21,857 nt of DNA. Source: CAZEQJ01 sp964514385 (GTDB lineage Bacteria > Bacteroidota > Bacteroidia > Cytophagales > Cyclobacteriaceae). A model generated the notes under the pieces. It did no database searches. It saw only the letters and a program-made list of their open reading frames with translations, and was not told where the DNA came from. A program made the translations under genes and the position numbers. Of the stretch, positions 1 to 6,642 are shown one piece after another. Every line of letters begins with the position of its first letter. The first letter of the stretch is position 1. Location: NCBI GenBank assembly GCA_964514385.1, contig CAZEQJ010000045.1, forward strand, positions 1 to 21,857. Reading direction: 5' to 3'.

Positions 1-872
1 GGGAGCGGCACGCAATTTGTATAATCAAAGGTATCTGCCAGTGCCTGATACATCAGCCCTATTTCCATTTCCTTTACCTCTACATCCAGCTGATAGGTTT
101 GTTTTAATCCTTGCCATCCATCCTGCCGGTTGATAAATTCATAGGGTATACCTGCAGTGAGCTTCGTGCTTTTTGGTGTAAACGGACTGAAATAACTCAG
201 CGCAAGTAACAGCATTAAGAATATAAGGCCGATAAATACAGGATAGAAGTATTTGTTGACCAGATTTTCCACCCCGCTCAACGCCCTGTCGGTCACTAAT
301 GCCAGTAAAGCTGCTGGTATGGCCCCGATAAGAATGAGATCAGGATTGTTTAATGAAACGCCCTGGAATATCAGCTCACCTAAGCCACCTGCCGCAATAA
401 GCGCACAAAGTGTAGCAATACCAATATTGATAATCGCAGAAGTACGTATGCCTGCAAATATAAAGGGCATGGCCAACGGCAACATCACCTTTGTCAGTTT
501 CTGCCGTCTGTCAAGTCCCATCGCGTCAGCTGCCAACTGCACCGAAGGGTCTACACCACTCATTCCTGAATAGGTGTTTCGGACAATAGGCAACAGCCCG
601 TAAAGTGTCAGTGCAATGATGGAAGGAAGAACGCCTATACCTACCAAGGGAAGTAATATTCCCAGTAATGCAATACTTGGAATCGTCTGGATGACATTTA
701 CAACTCCCATCACCGGCCGCCGGAAATTTCTGTAGTAATAAGATAGCAGGCCGAGAGGCAACCCTATAAAAACTGAAATCAGAAGCGACAGCGAGGTGAT
801 CTGAACATGTTCGATTGTTTTATCCAGTACCACAGGCAACTGATCGTAGAAATAGTATAACCAATCCCTCAT
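1..872 (-). CDS. ABC transporter permease fused to substrate-binding domain (glycine betaine/choline type), partial
   Basis: Membrane subunit of an OpuB/ProW-type importer for quaternary-amine osmoprotectants or similar small zwitterions. I translated the open frame from the ATG at 872 to the left edge (290 codons, no stop). Residues 1 to about 230 are a ProW-like permease with several hydrophobic segments, the motif VNVIQTIPSIALL and an EAA-type cytoplasmic loop (AADAMGLDRRQK). From about residue 230, GIPYEFINRQDGWQGL and EIGLMYQALAD match the start of an OsmF/OpuBC-type binding domain. This is therefore a permease-binding protein fusion, as in OpuABC-like and EgtU-like systems. The C-terminal part lies outside the window. 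Its ATG shares one base with the stop of the ATPase gene upstream, so the two are probably translationally coupled. The substrate cannot be read from this part; ergothioneine is an alternative to betaine or choline. Confidence 0.85.
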   Translation of the reverse strand, partial: MRDWLYYFYDQLPVVLDKTIEHVQITSLSLLISVFIGLPLGLLSYYYRNFRRPVMGVVNVIQTIPSIALLGILLPLVGIGVLPSIIALTLYGLLPIVRNTYSGMSGVDPSVQLAADAMGLDRRQKLTKVMLPLAMPFIFAGIRTSAIINIGIATLCALIAAGGLGELIFQGVSLNNPDLILIGAIPAALLALVTDRALSGVENLVNKYFYPVFIGLIFLMLLLALSYFSPFTPKSTKLTAGIPYEFINRQDGWQGLKQTYQLDVEVKEMEIGLMYQALADTFDYTNCVPL

Positions 873-1702
873 CAGTTCCAGTATTTGTTGATCAGATCAA
901 TAACCTCTTCCCGTTTGTGTTCACGCAGCTTTTTTGTGATCATACTGTACAGGCTTTCATCCCCCTGATCAACAGCCATGAGCTCCAGTTGAAAGCGGTT
1001 TTCACGAATGAATAGCTCTGCCTGGGGTGCTTTCATAAGTTCACGTTTATTGCCACTGAAGGTGATTTTCCCATCCTCAAAAATCATGAGATTGTCCCCA
1101 AGGTAAACGGCTTCGCTGATGTCGTGGGTCACCATCACTGTCGTCGTTTCTACCAGCTCCTCCAGGTGTTTAAAATCGTGCATAATGCTGCTCTTGGTAA
1201 TGGTGTCAAGCGCACCGAATGGCTCATCCATGAGCAGGATTTCCGGCTTAGGTGCGAAGGCTCTGGCTATGCTTACCCGTTGCCGCTGCCCACCACTTAA
1301 TGAGGACGGATAACGGTACATCAAGTCCAGCGGAAGCTTGAGCATCTCCATCAGCTCTTTTACACGAAAACTGATCGCTGAATTACTCCATTTGAGCAGG
1401 CGAGGTACAGTTGCTATATTATCGAATACGGTATAATGGGGGAATAAACCATCACCCTGCATCACATACCCCATTTTTTTGCGAAGCTCGTTTGCCGGAA
1501 GTGCATTGAGTTCATCGACGCCAAAAGTTATTTCACCGCTTTCAGGCTTCAGCATTTTATTGATAAGCTGCAGAATGGTGGTTTTTCCGGCTCCTGATTT
1601 ACCCAGGATAATATGTGTATCAGTTCGCTTCAGGTCAAAACTGACCTGATCGATGATTTTCTGCTTGCCTCTGTAAAATTCTACGTTTTGAAATGTGATC
1701 AC
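872..1702 (-). CDS. ABC transporter ATP-binding protein, glycine betaine/choline (ProV/OpuBA) type
   Basis: ATPase of the importer whose permease/binding subunit follows it on the same strand. The 276 residues show Walker A GKSGAGKT (34-41), Q-loop Q82, signature LSGGQ (135-139), Walker B LLMDEP (156-161) and switch histidine H193. The Q-loop region MQGDGLFPHYTVFDNIATVP is typical of the osmoprotectant (OpuBA/ProV) subfamily. The tail after residue 225 is short, so the paired CBS domains of full-length ProV/OpuAA are absent. That makes it closer in architecture to OpuBA- or EgtV-like ATPases. The gene starts 17 bases after the stop of the sensor gene upstream and overlaps the permease start by one base, so all three look co-transcribed. 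Substrate and ionic-strength control are not decided by the sequence. Confidence 0.9.
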   Translation of the reverse strand: MITFQNVEFYRGKQKIIDQVSFDLKRTDTHIILGKSGAGKTTILQLINKMLKPESGEITFGVDELNALPANELRKKMGYVMQGDGLFPHYTVFDNIATVPRLLKWSNSAISFRVKELMEMLKLPLDLMYRYPSSLSGGQRQRVSIARAFAPKPEILLMDEPFGALDTITKSSIMHDFKHLEELVETTTVMVTHDISEAVYLGDNLMIFEDGKITFSGNKRELMKAPQAELFIRENRFQLELMAVDQGDESLYSMITKKLREHKREEVIDLINKYWN

Positions 1703-1719
1703 ACCTGAAGATAGCAGAC

Positions 1720-3915
1720 TTATTCTTCAGATGAAAAAATATAGGATTTGTTAAACAAATCATTGATGGCAGGATCGTCTGTGGAAAAGTCATACGCGTT
1801 AAAGAGAAACACATATCTGTTTTCAGCACCCTCCCGGAATGTGGTGACCACAAGCCCTACCTTCACCACTTGATTATCTCTGTCTTTTAGCTCTACATTG
1901 AGGATTTTAGAAAATTCATTTTTAGCAAAATGATCATCCGACGAAAGCCTGTTGATTACGTTTTCGAATGGTACATTGATAATCTTCGATACCGGCGTAT
2001 TAAAAATGATGTCACCATACCGCAGCTTGTCTTTGGCGTATGCATTAGCATACAATATCTCCTCTTTGCCATCGGTAATGATGACACCTTCGTATACTTT
2101 ATTTACGATGTTTTCATATAGGCCCAGGTGATATTCCAATCGTTTTACCAGCTGATTAGACTCATGCTGATTTCTGGCCATTTCCTCCTGCGTCGCCTGC
2201 AATTCCTCCATGTTTTGACGCATTTCCTCTTCCGATGCCCTGAGTTCCTCAGTCATTTGCTGCGTCTCCTCAAGCAGCTTTGTGGTTGTATCCTGCATTT
2301 TTATAGAAGAAACACTACGGGCAAGTCTTTCAGCAATCATCTCAATCCACTCGATCTTGTGAGAATCAATTGATTTCAGCGAGGCTAGCTCAATAATGCC
2401 CTCTACCCTCTCATCACTATTCAGTGGAATAATCAGAAGGGACTGTGGAAGATCGCGTCCAAGTCCGCTGGTAATTTCGATATAACTTTCAGGTATTTCT
2501 GTGAGATAAGCTGTTTCTTGCTCGCGCCATACCTGGCCTACCAGGCCTTCTCCCAGCATCACGGTATCCTTACGCATTTTCTTTTTACCGTAGGCGTAAC
2601 AAGTAATCATTTTCATAATATGCTGGTCTGTGCGTGCCTTTTCTTCCAACACATACATAGCTCCCTGGTTTAGATCGGCATATTTAATGATGAACTGTAG
2701 TACACCTTCCATTATTTCATCCAGCGATGATTTCTTACGAAGTACTTCATTGAACTGTACCAGCCCCTGTGATATCCAGTTTCGGATGTCGTCCTTCGCC
2801 TTATTATCTTCAAGCTCTGTATTTTTGCGCTTCATCTCCGTCATCTGATCCATCACGTGCTGGAGCAATTGCCTGAAATTATTGGCCAGATTACCAATTT
2901 CGCTATTCAATTTACCAAGAACATTCAATTCCCTGATATGATCTTCGGATGCATCTTCATTGGTGATACGCTGTGTAAGATGATCCAGCTGACGGATGGG
3001 TCTGGATATTGACCTTGATAACATAATAGTGAACAGAATTGCTGCTACTACCATTGAAATCACGGAAGAAGCGAGTACATACACGGCCTGGCGTGTCAAT
3101 TTACTCACCGCCTCGTCCATTTTACCCTTAAGAAAAGAAATACGGGGCGTAATACCTGTTGAAATCATCTTCAACTCGCCGCGTAATCCTAAGTCGGCCG
3201 TAAACCCGATGCTTCGGTCCAGGTCAACCACCTTATTGAACTGGTTTTCATAGGCGTCGATTACCAATGATGCTTTTCGGGCATAATCAGCCGTATATGA
3301 CTGAGGGTTTGACTCCAGAAAATACTTAAATTCGTCTGTGAGCTCATGTAACAATTCTACGTACCGCGTGTCGAGCCTGAGAAAATAGTCTTTTTCTCTC
3401 CTTCTCAATTGAAAGGCATAAAGCTGCTCGTCTTTCGAGCTGAGTTCCTGCAGGTCATGGACATAATCACGCATATCTCCTACCAGGCCATGGTCTTTAA
3501 AGCCGCGTTTATAATAGGCATCCTGAAGGCTTTTATATTTAAAAGTATAGGAAACCAGGGCATTTTTAAGGTTGAGCAATTCAGTCTCAAGACCCAGTGC
3601 AGCCACTGCTTTGTTTGACACTATTATATCAAGGTCACGCTGTAACGAGTTGAGCTGACTTTCTATCGATTGTGTGAGTTCCGATTCATTATCTTCCAGA
3701 AAATCGACTTCTTTTCTCCCTTCAAGCAGGAATTCATTAATAAGCTCTTCTGCTTTATTTATTGCAGCGTCTATTTCTGTGATGTCAATTTTTGTTTCAT
3801 AGTAGGTAGAGGAGGTGGTCATCATGCGGTAAGAAAAAAAACCGCCAACAGTGGATACCAGTATTAATATAGCAAAGGATATTCTAAGCCTGAAGCCGAT
3901 AGTATTTTTCCCCAT
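1720..3915 (-). CDS. membrane sensor protein: helical periplasmic domain, HAMP, GAF, coiled coil, PAS; no output domain
   Basis: Probable signal-sensing membrane protein of 731 residues. Numbering from a TTG two codons upstream, it has TM1 at about 13-31, a helical periplasmic region at 32-278, TM2 at about 280-302 and HAMP at about 303-358. A GAF domain follows at about 395-540, a Glu/Gln-rich coiled coil at 545-600 (TEELRASEEEMRQNMEEL) and a PAS domain at 601-712. The periplasmic segment RRREKDYFLRLD resembles the helical bimodular sensor fold of McpS-like chemoreceptors. No histidine kinase, GGDEF, EAL, phosphatase or MCP signalling domain follows the PAS, and the protein ends about 20 residues later. 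It probably signals through a partner. The ATG at 3915 is preferred over the TTG at 3921. It sits directly upstream of the osmoprotectant-type importer genes, perhaps linking the two functionally (inference). Confidence 0.85.
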   Translation of the reverse strand: MGKNTIGFRLRISFAILILVSTVGGFFSYRMMTTSSTYYETKIDITEIDAAINKAEELINEFLLEGRKEVDFLEDNESELTQSIESQLNSLQRDLDIIVSNKAVAALGLETELLNLKNALVSYTFKYKSLQDAYYKRGFKDHGLVGDMRDYVHDLQELSSKDEQLYAFQLRRREKDYFLRLDTRYVELLHELTDEFKYFLESNPQSYTADYARKASLVIDAYENQFNKVVDLDRSIGFTADLGLRGELKMISTGITPRISFLKGKMDEAVSKLTRQAVYVLASSVISMVVAAILFTIMLSRSISRPIRQLDHLTQRITNEDASEDHIRELNVLGKLNSEIGNLANNFRQLLQHVMDQMTEMKRKNTELEDNKAKDDIRNWISQGLVQFNEVLRKKSSLDEIMEGVLQFIIKYADLNQGAMYVLEEKARTDQHIMKMITCYAYGKKKMRKDTVMLGEGLVGQVWREQETAYLTEIPESYIEITSGLGRDLPQSLLIIPLNSDERVEGIIELASLKSIDSHKIEWIEMIAERLARSVSSIKMQDTTTKLLEETQQMTEELRASEEEMRQNMEELQATQEEMARNQHESNQLVKRLEYHLGLYENIVNKVYEGVIITDGKEEILYANAYAKDKLRYGDIIFNTPVSKIINVPFENVINRLSSDDHFAKNEFSKILNVELKDRDNQVVKVGLVVTTFREGAENRYVFLFNAYDFSTDDPAINDLFNKSYIFSSEE

Positions 3916-3937
3916 GTCCAACCCGTTAATAAAAATG

Positions 3938-3945
3938 CAAAACTA
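3938..3945 (-). promoter_or_regulatory. candidate -7 box (TAGTTTTG) of the sensor-transporter operon
   Basis: Matches the Bacteroidota -7 consensus TAnnTTTG. It lies 22 bases upstream of the ATG at 3915 and immediately after the U-tract of the fadD terminator. No good TTG -33 element is seen at the usual distance; that region would fall inside the terminator hairpin. Confidence 0.4.
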
Positions 3946-3946
3946 T

Positions 3947-3977
3947 AAAAAAAGGACAGAAGAATATTCTCCTGCCC
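3947..3977 (-). terminator. Rho-independent terminator of fadD
   Basis: On the minus strand, GGGCAGGAG pairs with CTTCTGTCC around a 6-base AATATT loop. Two of the nine pairs are G-U wobbles that form only in the minus-strand RNA. Seven T residues follow (3953-3947). It lies 36 bases after the fadD stop codon and is oriented for fadD. Confidence 0.8.
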
Positions 3978-4012
3978 TTCAACGAATCATTAAGAAATTG
4001 TAAAATATTATG

Positions 4013-5674
4013 TTATGCCGGCTCTTCCTTGAGTTTTCTTCGGAGAATCTTACCGACATTTGATTTTGGCAATTCATCCCTGAACTCAATATACCGGGGG
4101 CGCTTATAGTTAGTGAGATTCTCCTTGCAGTGCTCGAAAATCTCTTCTTCGGTCAGGGAATTATCCTTTTTGACAATAAATACTTTTACAGCCTCAGTGG
4201 AGCTTGCATCAGGGACGCCTACTGCTCCTACCTCGAGTACCTTGGGATGCTCTGCTATCACACCTTCGACTTCATTAGGGTATACATTGAAGCCTGACAC
4301 ATTGATCATTTCTTTCTTGCGGTCCACTATACGCAGAAAGCCATCCTCGTCAATTGAAGCCATGTCTCCGGTAAGCAGCCAGCCATCCTGGATTGCTCTT
4401 CCATCTCCTTCGTAATTCCAGTACCCTTTCATCACCTGTGGTCCTTTGACACATAGCTCGCCCGGTGTATTAAATCCTACATCTTTGCCATCCTCTCCTA
4501 TCACCTTAATATCTGTACTGGGCAGTGGCATACCAATGGTACCAAGCCTTTCGGATCCATCAATAGGGTTGCAACTTACTACGGGTGATGCTTCGGTAAG
4601 TCCGTACCCTTCACAAAGATCATTTCCTGTCACCTTTTTCCAGCGGTCAGACACAGCCCTTTGTACGGCCATGGCACCACCGACAGCCACCTTAAGATGG
4701 CTAAAATCAAGCTTATGAAAATCCTCGTGGTTGAGCAGTCCATTGAAAAGCGTGTTAACGCCAGTCATGACTGTAAATTTATGCTTACCCAATTCCTTTA
4801 TAAATGCCTTCATGTCTCGCGGATTGGTGATCAGGATATTTCTCGCACCGATTTTAAGCATTCCGAGACAGTTTACCGTCAAAGCAAATATATGGTATAA
4901 TGGCAGTGGTGTAATGACTATTTCCTGACGCGGCCGTAGACGGGGTTTCATCCATTCGCTAATCTGCTCCATGTTTGCCACAATATTCTGATGAGTCAGA
5001 ATCGCTCCTTTCGACACACCTGTTGTACCACCGGTATACTGGAAAAAGGCTGTGTCATCCGGTGTGATATCCACCGGCTTGAATGTATCCGGTTGCAGTG
5101 ACTTATGAATAGCCCGGAATTTCATTGCCTTTGGCAGGCTATACTTCGGCACCATTTTCTTTATATTCTTCACTACAAAATTGACAATTCCGGATTTGAG
5201 TCCGCCCAGCATGTCGCCGATTTCGGTAATTACTACATGCTCGATCGCGGTGTTACCCATGATCTTCTCCAGATTATGGGCAAAATTAGCCAGGATCACC
5301 ACTGCTTTTGCACCAGAATCTTTAAACTGATGCTCCATTTCTCTGGCTGTGTAGAGTGGATTGGTATTCACCACCACCAGACCTGCTCTGAGGGCTCCAA
5401 ACATCACCACAGGGTATTGCAACAGGTTGGGCATCTGAATTGCAATGCGATCGCCTTTTTGTAGCTGTAGCTTTTGTTGGAAAAAGGCTGCCCAGCCTTT
5501 ACTCAGCTCGTCGATCTCGTGAAAAGTCAGAGTCTTGCCCATATTTTCAAAAGCAACGTCGTTACGATAGTTGTCAAAACAATAGGTGAGCAAGGTAGGT
5601 ATTGACGGGTACTCAGAAATATCAATATCATGTGCTACCCCTTCCGGATAGAATTTCTGCCATGGTCTTTCCAT
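4013..5674 (-). CDS. fadD: long-chain-fatty-acid--CoA ligase FadD
   Basis: Activates long-chain fatty acids to acyl-CoA with ATP, for beta-oxidation or lipid synthesis, at the inner face of the cytoplasmic membrane. The 553-residue protein is close to FadD of proteobacteria along its whole length (MPNLLQYPVVMFGALRAGLVVVN in two overlapping stretches). It shows the AMP P-loop YTGGTTGVSKG (213-223), GYGLTE (356-361), the TGD motif (435-437), the hinge DRKKEMINVSGFNVYP (451-466) and the catalytic lysine in GKILR (K542). The start is an ATG with AT-rich upstream sequence and no strong Shine-Dalgarno, as is usual in Bacteroidota. It is monocistronic: a candidate promoter lies 40 bases upstream and a terminator follows. 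No beta-oxidation genes adjoin it here. Confidence 0.95.
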   Translation of the reverse strand: MERPWQKFYPEGVAHDIDISEYPSIPTLLTYCFDNYRNDVAFENMGKTLTFHEIDELSKGWAAFFQQKLQLQKGDRIAIQMPNLLQYPVVMFGALRAGLVVVNTNPLYTAREMEHQFKDSGAKAVVILANFAHNLEKIMGNTAIEHVVITEIGDMLGGLKSGIVNFVVKNIKKMVPKYSLPKAMKFRAIHKSLQPDTFKPVDITPDDTAFFQYTGGTTGVSKGAILTHQNIVANMEQISEWMKPRLRPRQEIVITPLPLYHIFALTVNCLGMLKIGARNILITNPRDMKAFIKELGKHKFTVMTGVNTLFNGLLNHEDFHKLDFSHLKVAVGGAMAVQRAVSDRWKKVTGNDLCEGYGLTEASPVVSCNPIDGSERLGTIGMPLPSTDIKVIGEDGKDVGFNTPGELCVKGPQVMKGYWNYEGDGRAIQDGWLLTGDMASIDEDGFLRIVDRKKEMINVSGFNVYPNEVEGVIAEHPKVLEVGAVGVPDASSTEAVKVFIVKKDNSLTEEEIFEHCKENLTNYKRPRYIEFRDELPKSNVGKILRRKLKEEPA

Positions 5675-5714
5675 ATATTTTAATACGTTATGTTAATTTT
5701 TTGCTAAACAATAT

Positions 5715-5722
5715 CAAATATA
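5715..5722 (-). promoter_or_regulatory. candidate -7 box (TATATTTG) of fadD
   Basis: A perfect TAnnTTTG match on the minus strand, 40 bases upstream of the fadD ATG. The surroundings are extremely AT-rich. No clear TTG lies at the -33 position. Confidence 0.45.
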
Positions 5723-5805
5723 CAGAAAAACAAATATGTATTTTTTAAAAAAAAGCTATATTTAGCGAGAACTTTTTAAAAAAAGCCCAAAGGGAAAGAA
5801 AAAAG

Positions 5806-5918
5806 CTGTAGGGGAAGGATTCGAACCTTCACGAAGAGGTTAGTTGCTCGCCGCAATTTATCCCTTGCTCTTCACCCTCGAGACGGGAGGGCATGTCTGC
5901 CAGTTTCAACACCCTACA
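5806..5918 (-). tRNA. tRNA-like RNA, class II body with giant variable arm and Asp-type anticodon GTC (possibly non-decoding)
   Basis: A 113-nt cloverleaf reads out on the minus strand. The 7-bp acceptor stem pairs TGTAGGG (5918-5912) with CCCTACA (5813-5807), followed by G at the discriminator position and no encoded CCA. The T arm is perfect: GAAGG-TTCGAAT-CCTTC (5830-5814). The D arm (TTGAAACTGGCAGACAT) resembles tRNA-Leu but its stem is weak. The anticodon stem CCCTC/GAGGG holds the loop CCGTCTC, reading GTC (Asp) in the canonical register, with C instead of U at position 33 and U at 37. The variable region is about 44 nt (5874-5831), with an outer GAAGAG/CTCTTC stem and an inner TTGC/GCAA hairpin. 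Class II tRNAs are normally about 85-95 nt. It may be a degenerate tRNA, a decaying pseudogene, or a tRNA-like RNA with another job. T-rich sequence follows directly downstream. Confidence 0.55.
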
Positions 5919-5995
5919 GTGTGTGTATTGAGATTGTAAATTTATAAAAAATTAATTATTTATTTAAAATATTTTTACGATTAAGATTATATTTT

Positions 5996-6003
5996 TACAT
6001 TTG
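5996..6003 (+). promoter_or_regulatory. candidate -7 box (TACATTTG) of the Lrp/AsnC gene
   Basis: A perfect TAnnTTTG match 52 bases upstream of the ATG at 6056, in very AT-rich DNA. The -33 TTG is not evident. Confidence 0.4.
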
Positions 6004-6055
6004 ATTCAAGAAACACATATAGTACTTTCTATTTTAATAATCATATCAGTTCAAA

Positions 6056-6529
6056 ATGAGTAAGAATTACGAAATCGATAACATCGATCTGAAAATCCTG
6101 GCGCTACTGACGGAAGATGCTAAAATGCCGTACACTGAGGTGGCAAAAAAGGTCTTTGTTTCTGGCGGCACTGTTCACGTAAGGATGCGTAAACTGGAGG
6201 AAATGGGGGTTGTAAAAGGCACCACCTTGAGCATGGACTACAGTAAGCTTGGTTATGATATATCTGCCTTTATGGGCATTTACCTAGAAAAGGGTTCCCT
6301 CTATGACGATGTTATCAAGCGTCTGCGATCGATTCCTGAGATTGTAAAAATCCATTATACGACCGGAATGTACAATATATTTATCAAGTTACACTGCAAG
6401 GATACACGGCATCTTCGTGACGTATTACATGATAAAATCCAGAAGGTGGAAGGTATAGAGCGAACAGAAACACTGATCTCGCTGGAAGAAAGTCTGAACC
6501 GGCACATTGTTTTTAGTGAAGATGTTTAA
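6056..6529 (+). CDS. Lrp/AsnC family transcriptional regulator
   Basis: DNA-binding regulator of the leucine-responsive (feast/famine) family, usually controlling amino-acid metabolism. The 157 residues comprise an N-terminal helix-turn-helix (about 8-58: IDNIDLKILALLTEDAK, then YTEVAKKVFVSGGTVHVRMRKL in overlapping stretches) and a C-terminal RAM ligand/oligomerisation domain (about 65-150). Length and layout are normal for the family. The gene stands alone: the tRNA-like element and fadD lie upstream on the other strand, and a strong terminator follows before the suf operon. Autoregulation is common in the family, but I see no clear operator. Target genes and effector amino acid cannot be read from the sequence. 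Confidence 0.9.
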   Translation: MSKNYEIDNIDLKILALLTEDAKMPYTEVAKKVFVSGGTVHVRMRKLEEMGVVKGTTLSMDYSKLGYDISAFMGIYLEKGSLYDDVIKRLRSIPEIVKIHYTTGMYNIFIKLHCKDTRHLRDVLHDKIQKVEGIERTETLISLEESLNRHIVFSEDV

Positions 6530-6550
6530 TAGATTTGTATACAAACAATC

Positions 6551-6574
6551 AAGCCACCTTCGGGTGGTTTTTTT
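6551..6574 (+). terminator. Rho-independent terminator after the Lrp/AsnC gene
   Basis: CCACC-TTCG-GGTGG stem-loop (6554-6567) with a stable UUCG tetraloop, followed by seven T residues. It lies about 20 bases after the stop codon and insulates the suf operon from upstream transcription. Confidence 0.92.
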
Positions 6575-6589
6575 GTAAACAATAACCTA

Positions 6590-6606
6590 TTTAGAACGTT
6601 TCTAAA
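6590..6606. promoter_or_regulatory. perfect 7-3-7 palindrome, candidate operator of the suf operon
   Basis: TTTAGAA-CGT-TTCTAAA is an exact inverted repeat. It ends 14 bases before the -7 box of the suf promoter and so covers its -33 region. That position suits a repressor responding to iron or Fe-S status. The arm sequence and spacing resemble, from memory, the iron-control element bound by Irr (Fur superfamily) in alphaproteobacteria. An Rrf2-family (IscR-like) regulator is an alternative. No candidate regulator gene is adjacent except the Lrp-type gene. Confidence 0.6.
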
Positions 6607-6620
6607 CAAGATCGATTCAT

Positions 6621-6628
6621 TATATTTG
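6621..6628 (+). promoter_or_regulatory. -7 box (TATATTTG) of the suf operon promoter
   Basis: A perfect TAnnTTTG match, 14 bases upstream of the sufB ATG. The -33 region (about 6598-6602) falls inside the right half of the palindrome. It is the only promoter candidate between the preceding terminator and sufB. Confidence 0.6.
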
Positions 6629-6642
6629 CATAAATTTTTGAT

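Noticed and set aside
253..573. Plus-strand open frame over the left edge
   Set aside because: It is antisense to the ABC permease, whose minus-strand translation shows clear family motifs throughout.
5806..5918. tmRNA, group I intron-bearing tRNA or tRNA-Sec as explanation of the tRNA-like element
   Set aside because: It is far too short for tmRNA or an intron, has no tag reading frame, the anticodon loop has no TCA, and the acceptor stem is 7 bp rather than the 8 bp of tRNA-Sec.
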